From UBA4416 sp020846025 (GTDB lineage Bacteria > Bacteroidota > Bacteroidia > B-17B0 > Aurantibacillaceae): a DNA stretch of 64,000 nt. The DNA lies in assembly GCA_963169295.1 (NCBI GenBank), contig CAUJDD010000102.1, forward strand, positions 77,946 to 141,945, read 5' to 3'. Within the stretch, counting starts at the first letter, position 1, and each line of letters starts with the position of its first letter. The position numbers and the translations under genes are program-made. The notes beneath the pieces are model-generated. The model saw nothing but the letters and a program-made list of their open reading frames with translations, was not told the DNA's origin and searched no databases. Of this stretch, positions 35,525-44,784 are shown piece after piece.

Positions 35525-36097
35525 ATGAATAAGTTCTTAAAATATTTTCTTCAAGGCTTGGTATTGTGTATTCCTATTGGTTTAACCTTAATGGTATTAA
35601 TAAAAATCTTTTTCATATTTGAAGACCTCTTCTCTTTTGTTAGATTTACGAAATTACCGTTCTTAGATACAATTATTTCATTAGTAAGTTTAGTTGTATT
35701 CATCGCATTAATAGGCTTATTAGCCTCATCATTCATATTCAAAAGGTTATTTGAATTTTTTGAAGAAAAAATAGAACAGGCTCCTGTAATTCGTCATATT
35801 TATTCTCCAATAAAAGATTTTATGAATGCTTTTATGGGTAATAAAAAAAGTTTTAATAAACCTGTTTTAGTACTTACAAATCCGCAAGCCAATATACAAG
35901 AAGTTGGATTTATAACTCAAGAAGATTTATCGGATTGGGGAATTAAAGATAAATATGCAGTGTATCTTCCCTACTCTTACTCATTCTCTGGAAGGCTTGT
36001 AATAGCGCCAAAAGAGCAAATAACACCTATAAACGCTGACGGTGGAGATGCTATGAAATTCATCATTTCTGGAGGTGTAACTGACGTAGATAAGTAA
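35525..36097 (+). CDS. DUF502 membrane protein
   Basis: A 190-residue protein of the DUF502 type: two transmembrane spans (about 10-32 and 45-72, joined by FEDLFSFVRFTKLPFLDTII) and a soluble C-terminal domain (KKSFNKPVLVLTNPQANIQEVGFITQEDL and YSFSGRLVIAPKEQITPINADGGDAMKFIISGG). The family is widespread and functionally unassigned. Start is ATG 35525; a TTG directly upstream is in frame. It lies 21 bases after the LysM gene and could be its operon partner. Confidence 0.88.
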   Translation: MNKFLKYFLQGLVLCIPIGLTLMVLIKIFFIFEDLFSFVRFTKLPFLDTIISLVSLVVFIALIGLLASSFIFKRLFEFFEEKIEQAPVIRHIYSPIKDFMNAFMGNKKSFNKPVLVLTNPQANIQEVGFITQEDLSDWGIKDKYAVYLPYSYSFSGRLVIAPKEQITPINADGGDAMKFIISGGVTDVDK

Positions 36098-36180
36098 TTT
36101 ATCTAATTAAAATCATATTATTTTCTTATTTTCATTGAGTAACATCATGTATAATCGTAGCTTATCTATCAAATAGTATT

Positions 36181-36188
36181 TACCTTTG
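36181..36188 (+). promoter_or_regulatory. -7 promoter element of the nitrite reductase operon
   Basis: TACCTTTG is an exact TAnnTTTG match 69 bases before the nirK ATG. No -33 TTTG is found at the usual distance, which may mean an activator-dependent promoter (inference). Confidence 0.45.
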
Positions 36189-36257
36189 TTCTGAAATTAA
36201 TTGTTCTTTATCTTCATAAATAATCCATTAAATAAAAACTCATAAATAAATAGTATT

Positions 36258-37325
36258 ATGAAAAGTAGAATAACCATAACTAGCATAGTCATTGCACTTG
36301 TGCTTAGCGCTTGTAACAGCGGTTCAACAGCTGACAAAGCAAAAAACGAAAACCAAAAATCTTCTGAACAAAAAGCTACATCAACATCTGCTATTGATAT
36401 GGTTGCTGAAGGCCAACCTGAAGTAGCACAAGTTACTGGAGCTCCTAATGTTCCTGCTCCTGTTGGAGATAGAAAACCTAAAAAATTAATTGTAAATTTA
36501 GAAACTACAGAAATTGAAGCTGAAATTGCTGATGGAAAAAAATACACTTTTTGGACATTTAATAATACCGTTCCGGGAAGCTTTATTCGTGTGCGTGAAG
36601 GTGACGAAGTAGAATTACACTTAAAAAATGCTGAGAATAGTATTATGCCACATAATATTGATTTACATGCTGTAAACGGACCAGGTGGAGGTGCAGAGCC
36701 TACTTTTGCATCACCTGGAAAAGAAGCAGTGTTTACATTTAAAGCATTAAACCCTGGTTTATATGTATATCACTGTGCTGCGCCTCCTGTTCCTATGCAT
36801 ATTGGTAATGGTATGTATGGATTAATATTAGTTGAGCCAGCTGGAGGTCTTAAAAAAGTTGATCGTGAATACTATGTAATGCAAGGAGAATTTTATACTA
36901 AAGCTGGTAAATCAGATGTGTTAGAATTTGATAACGATAAAGCTGTAGCTGAAAATCCAGACTATGTTTTATTTAATGGTAAAAAAGGATCTATGCTTGG
37001 ACAAAATGTTTTAGAAGCTAAAGTAGGAGAAACAGTTAGATTTTTTGTGGGAAATGGTGGACCAAATTTAGTGTCTTCATTCCATGTCATAGGTGAAATT
37101 TTCGACAATGTATATTTAGAAGGTGGCTCTACTGTTTCACATAATATTCAAACAACCATTGTTCCTGCCGGAGGATCGGCCATAGTTGAGTTTAAAGTTG
37201 AAGTACCTGGCGTATATAACATTGTTGATCACTCATTATCACGTACTTTTAATAAGGGTTGTTTAGGTCAATTAAAGGTTGTTGGCGAGGAAAATCCTAA
37301 AGTATATAAAAAAGGTGGATTTTAA
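36258..37325 (+). CDS. nirK: Copper-containing nitrite reductase lipoprotein
   Basis: Reduces nitrite to nitric oxide in the periplasm. The 355-residue protein is a lipoprotein (LSAC lipobox, Cys19) with two cupredoxin domains. All catalytic residues are visible: type 1 copper ligands His132, Cys173, His181 and Met186; type 2 copper ligands His137, His172 and His325; active-site Asp135 and His276. An acidic, low-complexity tether of about 45 residues (20-65) follows the anchor. It leads a cluster with an FGE-like lipoprotein and a SCO copper chaperone, which may help assemble the copper sites. No nitric oxide reductase or Nos genes are in the window. Confidence 0.93.
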   Translation: MKSRITITSIVIALVLSACNSGSTADKAKNENQKSSEQKATSTSAIDMVAEGQPEVAQVTGAPNVPAPVGDRKPKKLIVNLETTEIEAEIADGKKYTFWTFNNTVPGSFIRVREGDEVELHLKNAENSIMPHNIDLHAVNGPGGGAEPTFASPGKEAVFTFKALNPGLYVYHCAAPPVPMHIGNGMYGLILVEPAGGLKKVDREYYVMQGEFYTKAGKSDVLEFDNDKAVAENPDYVLFNGKKGSMLGQNVLEAKVGETVRFFVGNGGPNLVSSFHVIGEIFDNVYLEGGSTVSHNIQTTIVPAGGSAIVEFKVEVPGVYNIVDHSLSRTFNKGCLGQLKVVGEENPKVYKKGGF

Positions 37326-37335
37326 CGACAAAACA

Positions 37336-38178
37336 TTGAAACGTAATTATATAGTCAATTTTAGTATTTTAATAAGCTTAATGGTAAGTATTGGCTCTTG
37401 TAATAAACAAGAGCCATTATCTTTTGTTACACCTCAATCAAATCAAAATGAGATAATACCTATAAAAACAGATGTAAACATGCTTACAATTACAGGTGGG
37501 ATGTACTTACCGTTTTATAGTTCTAACGATTCATTAGTTAAAGTTGACTCATTTTTAATTGACGAACATCCAGTAACTAACCAAGATTATTTATTATTTG
37601 TAAAAGCAAATCCTCAATGGCGTCGTTCGCAAATTAAAAAGATTTTTGAAGATGGTAACTATTTAAAACATTGGGTAAACGACACCACGTTACCTGTAAA
37701 TAGTAATCCCCAAGCAGCCATTTGTAATGTGTCTTGGTATGCAGCTAAGGCCTATGCCAAAGCAGTTGGTAAACGATTACCAACCCTCGATGAATGGGAA
37801 TTTGTGGCTATGGCCGATACAGACACATCTAATGCTCGTTCCAAAAAATCTTACTCTGATAACATTGTGAATCTATACCTAGAAAAAAACAGACAATTAA
37901 ATCCTGTAAAACAATCGCCTGCTAATTATTGGGGAGTTTATAATATGTTTGATTTGGTTTGGGAATGGACAGATGATTTTAATTCAGTACTTGTATCGGG
38001 TGAATCAAGAGCTGGAGAATATGGCGATAAAAATTTAGTTTGTGCTGCAGGGGCTACTAGTGCTACAGATGTTTTAAATTATGCGGCTTTTATGAGGTTT
38101 GGATTAAGAACAAGTTTAAAAGCTAATTACACTGTAAACAATTTAGGGTTTAGATGTGCAAAAGATATTAATCATTAA
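37336..38178 (+). CDS. FGE/SUMF1-domain lipoprotein
   Basis: A 280-residue protein with a lipobox signal (MKRNYIVNFSILISLMVSIG then Cys22, SIGSC) and a formylglycine-generating-enzyme-like domain (ITGGMYLPFYSS, DEHPVTNQDYLLFVKANP, GKRLPTLDEWEFVA, NMFDLVWEWTDDF, LGFRCAKD). Sulfatase modification is unlikely without a sulfatase neighbour; such domains also appear in gliding and nitrite/nitrous oxide reductase loci. I choose TTG 37336, 10 bases after nirK, since it gives the clean lipoprotein start; GTG 37315 is the alternative. It sits between nirK and the SCO gene. Role in NirK maturation or electron transfer is inferred. Confidence 0.8.
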   Translation: MKRNYIVNFSILISLMVSIGSCNKQEPLSFVTPQSNQNEIIPIKTDVNMLTITGGMYLPFYSSNDSLVKVDSFLIDEHPVTNQDYLLFVKANPQWRRSQIKKIFEDGNYLKHWVNDTTLPVNSNPQAAICNVSWYAAKAYAKAVGKRLPTLDEWEFVAMADTDTSNARSKKSYSDNIVNLYLEKNRQLNPVKQSPANYWGVYNMFDLVWEWTDDFNSVLVSGESRAGEYGDKNLVCAAGATSATDVLNYAAFMRFGLRTSLKANYTVNNLGFRCAKDINH

Positions 38179-38189
38179 AAAACTATTCT

Positions 38190-38780
38190 ATGAAACGAAT
38201 TATCATTTTCATTTTCTCACTACTAACACTAGTTTCATGCCATCAAAAAACTGACAAAGTTGTAAAAGAGTTACCTGCTGATTCGATATTTCATCTAACT
38301 TCCGATTGGCAAAATCAAAATGGAACAACATTAAAACTAAATGATTTAAGAGGTAAAACATTAGTAGTAGTCATGATTTACACAAGTTGTAAAACAGCCT
38401 GTCCTATTTTAGTAGCAGACATGAAACGGATTGAAAAATCTATTCTTGAAAAAAACTTAGACAAAATATCATTGGTACTTGTGTCGATTGACCCTGAAGT
38501 AGATACACCTCAGCGATTAAAAGAATTTGCTAATACTGGCGGAATGGATAAATCACATTGGGTATTTTTAAGAAGTAACGAAGAAGCAACTCAAGAATTT
38601 GCAAATGTACTTTCTATGAAGTACAAAAAAATATCACCAGTAGATTTTTCTCACTCTAACATCATTAGTATTTTTAATCCAGATGGTGAGTTAATAATCC
38701 AAGAAGAAGGTGCAAATATTAATACGCAAAAAGTAGCAGCTAAAGTGAATGAAGTGGTAGAAATAAGTTCAAAAGAATGA
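38190..38780 (+). CDS. SCO family copper-binding thioredoxin-like protein
   Basis: A 196-residue lipoprotein (LVSC lipobox, Cys17) with a thioredoxin-like fold and the SCO copper site: Cys67-x3-Cys71 in YTSCKTACPIL and His155 in DFSHSN. SCO proteins deliver or reduce copper for cytochrome oxidase CuA sites and related enzymes. Being the last gene of the nirK cluster, it may load copper into NirK. Start ATG, 11 bases after the FGE-like gene. It converges on the DUF58 gene. Confidence 0.9.
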   Translation: MKRIIIFIFSLLTLVSCHQKTDKVVKELPADSIFHLTSDWQNQNGTTLKLNDLRGKTLVVVMIYTSCKTACPILVADMKRIEKSILEKNLDKISLVLVSIDPEVDTPQRLKEFANTGGMDKSHWVFLRSNEEATQEFANVLSMKYKKISPVDFSHSNIISIFNPDGELIIQEEGANINTQKVAAKVNEVVEISSKE

Positions 38781-38786
38781 CACAAT

Positions 38787-39713
38787 TTATTTCAATATAG
38801 CCATTCGTTTGGCTAAGTATGTATGAAGCACAAGGTCGAATCCTAAATTAATATCTGCTTCAACAAAGTCAATTTTAAATTGCCCACATTTTAATTTTAT
38901 TGATTCAGTGTATTCACTCATCTTTGTAGTATAAAACTCTTTTACTTGATTAGGATTGAGTTTAAGTTCTTCTTTTGTCTCAATATCAATAAAATGATAG
39001 GGACGATTCTCAAACTCAAAATCTAATTCCATTTTTTTATCAGTAACATGAAATAATACTACATCATGTTTTTTATACTTTAAATGTTGAAGTGCCGAAA
39101 AAATGGATTCGAGATGCGATGAATCCTCAAACAAATCGCTAAAAATAATCACTAAAGAACGTTGATGTATAATTTCAGCTATTTGATTTAGAGCCTTGGC
39201 TGATTGAGTATCTTGAGTTGATTGTTGTTCAGGCTTTTGTAACAAAGCTTCCAAATCATGATAAATAATTTTTTGTTGTGTTGGGTTAGATTTTGCAGGA
39301 TAATGTTTGCTTACTTCATTATCAAAAAGCGTTAATCCAAAGGCATCTCGCTGATTTTTGAGCAATTGCATGATAGCTGCAGCTGCATAAACCGAAAATG
39401 ATAGCTTATTAAATTTATTTTCCTTTTCTGCTTCAAGTGGGAATAACATAGAGTTTGATATATCAATCATTAATTGACATCTCAAATTTGTTTCTTCCTC
39501 ATACCTTTTTAAAAATAATTTATCTGTTTTGGCATACAACTTCCAATCAATATGTCTTGTACTCTCGCCTGGATTATAAATACGATGCTCGGCAAACTCA
39601 ACCGAAAACCCATGAAAAGGACTTTTGTGTAAACCTGTTATAAAACCTTCCACTACTTGCTTAGCAAGTAACTCTAATTTAGAGAATGGTTCTATTAAAT
39701 CACGTTTTATCAT
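38787..39713 (-). CDS. DUF58 protein, MoxR-associated
   Basis: A 308-residue soluble protein with the DUF58 core: FSVEFAEHRIYNPGESTRHIDWKLYAKTDKLFLKRYEEETNLRC (about 38-81), then a von Willebrand A-type segment (MIDISNSM, SLVIIFSDLFED). These proteins usually work with a MoxR AAA ATPase and VWA/Bat proteins in envelope or stress functions. moxR is not seen in this window, so the gene is separated from its usual companions or they lie outside. Transcribed alone, with 97 bases before hppA. Confidence 0.87.
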   Translation of the reverse strand: MIKRDLIEPFSKLELLAKQVVEGFITGLHKSPFHGFSVEFAEHRIYNPGESTRHIDWKLYAKTDKLFLKRYEEETNLRCQLMIDISNSMLFPLEAEKENKFNKLSFSVYAAAAIMQLLKNQRDAFGLTLFDNEVSKHYPAKSNPTQQKIIYHDLEALLQKPEQQSTQDTQSAKALNQIAEIIHQRSLVIIFSDLFEDSSHLESIFSALQHLKYKKHDVVLFHVTDKKMELDFEFENRPYHFIDIETKEELKLNPNQVKEFYTTKMSEYTESIKLKCGQFKIDFVEADINLGFDLVLHTYLAKRMAILK

Positions 39714-39790
39714 TTTTATAAAGTTACAAATTTATATTAATGATAAAGGAAAGAATTTAGCAATTGCTAAATAAAAAACATATAAGTGGA

Positions 39791-39820
39791 AAAGAAGTAA
39801 GCTTTCTAGCTTACTTCTTT
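39791..39820 (-). terminator. Terminator hairpin overlapping the end of the pyrophosphatase gene
   Basis: Perfect 13-bp stem, AAAGAAGTAAGCT against AGCTTACTTCTTT, with a 4-base loop. It includes the stop codon and the last three codons of the pyrophosphatase gene, and continues into a pyrimidine-rich tract on the minus strand. Confidence 0.75.
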
Positions 39821-42600
39821 AATTGCATTAATTCTAAAGCAATATTAATAGTAACATTTTCGCCTAAGCCGCCACTGTTACCAATGCCGAATTGAGTACG
39901 ATTAATAACAGCTTTTCCTTCTAAACCTGCTACATTATATTTTACTTCATTCCCATTAGCATCTTGCCCAGACTGCTCTCCAACGCCTAAATAATTGAAT
40001 GGAATTTCGGTATCTATTGTTTTATCTTTTATGGTTAATTTCCCTTTTGCTAAGTAAGAAAAGCCTTCAACAGCCGACTCATTCTTTACAATTTCATTTG
40101 CCTCAAAAGTAATTTTAGAGAATTTTTCTGAGTCAAAGAAATCAGATGCAGCTAAATGACTATCACGTTTTGCATTTTGAGTATTAATAGTTTTAGCATC
40201 AATTTCAATGTATATCTTCTTCTCGGCACTTTCTAAATTTACCCAACCGCTATCAATTACTGCTGTACCTTTTACATTAGATACAATATGACGAATACTA
40301 AAATCAACAGCCGAATGAGAACCATCTACATCGTAAACACCTTTTAATTCATTTACATCTTTAGTGTTAGCTTGTCTAATACTATCACACTCAACTTCGC
40401 TCGAACAAATATATTCTTTACCATCAATAATACAAGTTAAATGAGACTCGGGCATTGGCACATCTTTCTCAGGGTTTACAGAGCTACCAATTCCAACAAT
40501 ATAAGGAGCAATTACTAATGATACAATTGACATTAATTTAATTAAAATGTTCATTGATGGACCAGAAGTATCTTTAAATGGATCACCCACTGTATCACCA
40601 GTTACAGATGCTTTGTGTGGTTCTGATTTTTTATAAAATGTTTCTCCATTTATTTGTACGCCTTTTTCAAAAGATTTTTTTGCGTTATCCCAAGCACCAC
40701 CAGCGTTATTTTGGAAAATACCTAATAATACACCACTAACTGTTACGCCCGCTAATACACCACCTAAAACTTCAGGACCAAATACAAAACCTACAATTAC
40801 TGGAGTAATTAATGCAATTAAACCTGGTGTAATCATCTCACGAATAGAAGCCTTAGTAGAAATAGCTACACATTTTTCATATTCAGGTTTTGCTTTGTAT
40901 TCCATAATTCCAGGAATCTCACGGAACTGACGACGAACTTCCTCAACCATATCCATAGCTGCACGACCCACAGCTGCAATAGCTAAAGCCGAGAAAATAA
41001 ATGGAATCATCGCTCCTACAAATAAACCTGCTAAAACAGGGGCTTTATAAATATCTATAGCTGAAATACCAGCTACACCCACAAAAGCTGCAAATAATGC
41101 TAATGAAGTTAATGCTGCTGATGCAATAGCAAATCCCTTACCAGTTGCAGCAGTTGTATTACCTACAGCATCTAAATTATCAGTACGCTCACGAACCTCA
41201 GGAGGTAATTGACTCATCTCTGCAATACCACCAGCGTTATCAGCAATAGGACCAAAAGCATCAATAGCTAACTGCATAGCTGTAGTTGCCATCATACCTG
41301 CTGCGGCAATTGCTACACCATATAAACCAGCAAAATAATAAGAACTCATAATACCAGCTGCTAAAACTATAGTAGGAATTACGGTCGATTCCATACCAAC
41401 CGATAATCCTCCAATGATATTTGTAGCATGTCCGGTAGCCGATTTTTGAATGATTGAATTTACTGGGCGTTTACCCATTGCTGTATAATACTCGGTAACA
41501 ATACTCATTAAAGTACCAACTACTAAACCTACAAAAATGGCAGCAAATACATTTAATCTTGTAAACTCATAACCACGTAAACTCATATTTTCTGGTAACA
41601 TCCAGTTTACAATAAAGTAAGAAGCAATAACGGTTAATACAATAGAAGACCAGTTACCTAAGTTTAAAGCATTTTGTACACTATCTTTCTCGCCTTTTAC
41701 ACGAACAAATAAAGTACCTATGATTGAGAAAATAATTCCTAAACCAGCAATTAACATTGGTAATAAAATTGGAGATAAACCACCAAAATTATCAGAAGAC
41801 GCATCAATTTCTTGACCAAGAACCATCGTTGCTAAAATTGTTGCTACATAAGAACCAAATAAATCGGCACCCATACCAGCTACGTCACCTACGTTATCAC
41901 CTACGTTATCAGCAATTGTAGCAGGGTTACGAACATCATCTTCAGGAATACCTGCTTCTACTTTACCTACTAAGTCAGCACCTACGTCGGCAGCTTTCGT
42001 ATAAATACCTCCACCTACACGGGCAAATAAAGCAATAGACTCAGCACCTAATGAAAAACCAGTTAAAACTTCTATAGCTGTTTTAATTTGATTACCCTCT
42101 AAATGAGCAAACATAGCTAAAAACACAATAAATAAAGCACCTAAGCCAAAAACAGCTAAACCAGCTACACCCAATCCCATTACTGTACCACCAGTAAATG
42201 ACACTTTTAAAGCTTTAGCTAAACTAGTACGCGCTGCTTGTGTTGTACGTACATTAGCTTTTGTAGCTACTTTCATTCCTATATAACCTGCAAAAGCAGA
42301 AAATACTGCACCTATAATAAATGCTACCGCAATAATCCAATGCGAATGAATTTCTCTTCCGTTTACTTCGTGAATAGTGCCACTCCATCCTAATAAGATG
42401 GCTGCTACAACAACAAAATAGCTTAACACTTTCCATTCTGCTTTTAAGAAAGCCATAGCTCCTGCAGCAATATAACCAGCCAATTCCTTCATGTTGGCCT
42501 CTCCTGCATCTTGCTTATTAATCCAAGCTGATTTAACAGCCATTACAACTAATCCTACTATTCCCAATACAGGAATCAAATAAATCAAGTTCTCGTTCAT
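39811..42600 (-). CDS. hppA: Membrane-bound pyrophosphatase fused to a C-terminal YceI domain
   Basis: Ion-pumping inorganic pyrophosphatase (H+ or Na+), 929 residues against the usual 650-750. Residues 1 to about 725 form the 16-span pump with the PPi-binding segment at 231-251 (DNVGDNVGDV, AGMGADLFGSY), DNAGGIAEM, and GDTVGDPFKDTSGPS. GNTTAATGKG (480-489) carries Ala/Gly at the positions that mark potassium-dependent enzymes. From about 752 the protein continues as a YceI-like beta-barrel (YDVDGSHSAVDFSIRHIVSNVKG, SHLAASDFFDSEKFSKITFEA, NRTQFGIGNSGG). A short cysteine-rich link (THRCI-type residues 705-745) joins them. The C-terminus of the pump faces the periplasm, so YceI would be extracytoplasmic. 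Confidence 0.9.
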   Translation of the reverse strand: MNENLIYLIPVLGIVGLVVMAVKSAWINKQDAGEANMKELAGYIAAGAMAFLKAEWKVLSYFVVVAAILLGWSGTIHEVNGREIHSHWIIAVAFIIGAVFSAFAGYIGMKVATKANVRTTQAARTSLAKALKVSFTGGTVMGLGVAGLAVFGLGALFIVFLAMFAHLEGNQIKTAIEVLTGFSLGAESIALFARVGGGIYTKAADVGADLVGKVEAGIPEDDVRNPATIADNVGDNVGDVAGMGADLFGSYVATILATMVLGQEIDASSDNFGGLSPILLPMLIAGLGIIFSIIGTLFVRVKGEKDSVQNALNLGNWSSIVLTVIASYFIVNWMLPENMSLRGYEFTRLNVFAAIFVGLVVGTLMSIVTEYYTAMGKRPVNSIIQKSATGHATNIIGGLSVGMESTVIPTIVLAAGIMSSYYFAGLYGVAIAAAGMMATTAMQLAIDAFGPIADNAGGIAEMSQLPPEVRERTDNLDAVGNTTAATGKGFAIASAALTSLALFAAFVGVAGISAIDIYKAPVLAGLFVGAMIPFIFSALAIAAVGRAAMDMVEEVRRQFREIPGIMEYKAKPEYEKCVAISTKASIREMITPGLIALITPVIVGFVFGPEVLGGVLAGVTVSGVLLGIFQNNAGGAWDNAKKSFEKGVQINGETFYKKSEPHKASVTGDTVGDPFKDTSGPSMNILIKLMSIVSLVIAPYIVGIGSSVNPEKDVPMPESHLTCIIDGKEYICSSEVECDSIRQANTKDVNELKGVYDVDGSHSAVDFSIRHIVSNVKGTAVIDSGWVNLESAEKKIYIEIDAKTINTQNAKRDSHLAASDFFDSEKFSKITFEANEIVKNESAVEGFSYLAKGKLTIKDKTIDTEIPFNYLGVGEQSGQDANGNEVKYNVAGLEGKAVINRTQFGIGNSGGLGENVTINIALELMQLKK

Positions 42601-42624
42601 GATATTAATTTAAATTAAAGGTTG

Positions 42625-42632
42625 CAAAAATA
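42625..42632 (-). promoter_or_regulatory. -7 promoter element of the pyrophosphatase gene
   Basis: On the minus strand this reads TATTTTTG, matching TAnnTTTG, about 25 bases upstream of the start codon. The expected -33 position carries TTTA rather than TTTG. Confidence 0.5.
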
Positions 42633-42711
42633 CGCATTTATCTGAAATAATAAAATAATTAACAATTTGATAATCAAATGGTTGTAAATTTAATAATTTA
42701 GTAAAGTCCAT

Positions 42712-42735
42712 AAAATGTATTTAAGCGTACATTTT
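42712..42735 (-). terminator. Weak hairpin after the DUF255 gene
   Basis: AAAATGTA pairs with TACATTTT over 8 bp with an 8-base loop, starting 4 bases after the stop codon at 42740. Stem is AT-rich with only a short U-run in the minus direction, so termination is plausible but weak. Confidence 0.4.
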
Positions 42736-42739
42736 TTTC

Positions 42740-44743
42740 TTAGTTCAGATTAAAAAAAACCTCATCAATATGGGTTGTAGGTAATTGACAGGCTTTGTTT
42801 TTACACACATACACTTGTGTTTGCGTTTTATTATATCGGTTTTTTAATAGTGGTACATCAGATTCGGTGGTGCTTATGGCAAATACAACATGTGGTGGCG
42901 CTTGTTTATAAATTGATTTTAGATAAGATAGACTCTCGTCTCCAGTAATTACAATCTCAGTAGATGCTTGTGTGATCCATAATAATAAAATGCTCCAATT
43001 GCTATACCCTGCTCCATAATGTACTATTTCTTTGATTACTTTATTGAGTAAGTTTTTAGAGATTTGAAGATAAGAAGACTCGTTGAAATAAATTGACAAT
43101 TGGTATAAGTTTAATGCCATTTGCGAACTTGAGGCTGGAATGACATTATCACTCCACTCAGCTTTTCGAACAATGAGTTTTTCTTTTGAGGCATCGGTAA
43201 AGAAAAAGGTTTGTGTGGCATCATCATAAAAATGTTGAATAGCGTAATCACACATTCGTTTGGCTTGATATAAGTAAGATTGATTTGCTGTTATTAAATA
43301 CACTTGCATAAATGCCTCAATGGTAAAGGCATAATCTTCTAAAAAACCCGAAATTATTTTAGATGCACTAGCTAAATGTAACAAACTAGCATCTTGTCTT
43401 AAACAATGAGTGTACAAATAATCTGTATTAGAAACAGCGAGTTGTTTAAATGAATCTTCGTCAAATACTAAATAAGCTTCGCACAATGCTTTAATAATTA
43501 AAGCATTCCAAGATGTTATTATTTTATAATCTAAGCCAGGTTTAACTCTTTTATTTCGATGTTCTAATAAAATTAATTTTGATTGTTGAATGATATCAGA
43601 TAGTTCAGCAACGGAGATATGGTGTCTGTCAGCTATTACACTATCCTCATCTTGCCTCATCAATATGTAATTATCTTCCTCCCAATAGCCTAGATGGTTT
43701 ACATTATAATAATCGGCAAACACATGATAATATTGCGGAAGAAGTTTTTGAAGTTCTTCTTTTTTCCATACATAATACTTCCCTTCCACTCCTTCGCTAT
43801 CAGCATCCAATGCTGAATAAAATCCTCCAGTTGGATTTAACAATTCACGTTTTACAAACTCAATACTTTCATATACGATATGTTTATATAATTGATTTGG
43901 ATTTTGCTTATAGGCTTGAGTGTATAAGCTAATTAATTGTGCATTATCATACAACATTTTTTCAAAATGAGGAACTTTCCAAAGCATATCTGTACTATAT
44001 CTTGCAAAGCCTCCACCAATTTGGTCATAAATACCACCATAAGCCATTTTGGTTAAGGTAAGTTGAAGATGGTTTTGTAGTTCGGAATCTTTATAAAAAT
44101 ACTGATAATACAATAAAAACAAATAATTATTAGGCATTGGAAATTTAGGAGCTCTATTTGTTCCTCCATCTTCTTTATCAAATCTTAGTTTCCATTTTTG
44201 GACACTTTGTAATAAAATATCTTTATCAAAATCCTGTTCTAATACCGACACATCTGGCATCTCTAATTGTGCTAAACCTTGAGTAAGTTGTTCGGCATAA
44301 TCATAAACCTTTTGAGGATTGGTGTGAAACAACTCTGCTAAATTTTTCAAAATTTGCATCCATTGTTGTTTAGGAAAATAGGTACCACCATAAATTGGTT
44401 TTCCATTAGGTAAAGCAAAACAATTAAGTGGCCAACCACCCTGACCTGTCATTATCTGAACCGCACCCATATACACCATATCAATATCGGGGCGCTCTTC
44501 TCTATCTATTTTAATATTAATAAAATGTTGATTCATTAGTTGCGCCACCTCTTCGCTTTCAAAACTTTCATGTTCCATTACATGACACCAATGACAGGCG
44601 CTATATCCTATACTGATTAAAAGTAATTTATTTTTTTGCTGTGCTTTAGCTAAAGTAGTTTCATTCCACGGCATCCAGTTTACAGGGTTGTGTGCATGTT
44701 GTAATAAATATGGGCTAGATTCGTGTATTAATTGATTAGGCAT
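42740..44743 (-). CDS. DUF255 thioredoxin-domain protein (YyaL-type)
   Basis: A 667-residue cytoplasmic protein: N-terminal thioredoxin-like DUF255 domain with ESSPYLLQHAHNPVNWMPW and a CHWC centre (Cys50, Cys53), MEHESFESEEVA, IKIDREERPDID and GQGGWPLNCF; then a long alpha/alpha toroid resembling glycoside hydrolases (GGIYDQIGGGFARYSTD, PHFEKMLYDNAQLI, DADSEGVEGKYYVW). Family members are common, often called thioredoxin domain-containing or spermatogenesis-associated 20-like, with no settled activity. Stand-alone gene with the RecD-like helicase gene 41 bases upstream. Confidence 0.9.
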   Translation of the reverse strand: MPNQLIHESSPYLLQHAHNPVNWMPWNETTLAKAQQKNKLLLISIGYSACHWCHVMEHESFESEEVAQLMNQHFINIKIDREERPDIDMVYMGAVQIMTGQGGWPLNCFALPNGKPIYGGTYFPKQQWMQILKNLAELFHTNPQKVYDYAEQLTQGLAQLEMPDVSVLEQDFDKDILLQSVQKWKLRFDKEDGGTNRAPKFPMPNNYLFLLYYQYFYKDSELQNHLQLTLTKMAYGGIYDQIGGGFARYSTDMLWKVPHFEKMLYDNAQLISLYTQAYKQNPNQLYKHIVYESIEFVKRELLNPTGGFYSALDADSEGVEGKYYVWKKEELQKLLPQYYHVFADYYNVNHLGYWEEDNYILMRQDEDSVIADRHHISVAELSDIIQQSKLILLEHRNKRVKPGLDYKIITSWNALIIKALCEAYLVFDEDSFKQLAVSNTDYLYTHCLRQDASLLHLASASKIISGFLEDYAFTIEAFMQVYLITANQSYLYQAKRMCDYAIQHFYDDATQTFFFTDASKEKLIVRKAEWSDNVIPASSSQMALNLYQLSIYFNESSYLQISKNLLNKVIKEIVHYGAGYSNWSILLLWITQASTEIVITGDESLSYLKSIYKQAPPHVVFAISTTESDVPLLKNRYNKTQTQVYVCKNKACQLPTTHIDEVFFNLN

Positions 44744-44784
44744 TTTACTAAGATAAAAGAAAGTTGGTTTTATTCAAACAAAGA

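Noticed and set aside
36197..36547. 116-residue minus-strand frame across the nirK start
   Set aside because: Antisense shadow over the nirK promoter and signal peptide; no recognisable features.
42625..42660. Full promoter for the pyrophosphatase gene
   Set aside because: The -7 element is exact but the -33 position reads TTTA on the minus strand, so only a partial promoter is claimed.
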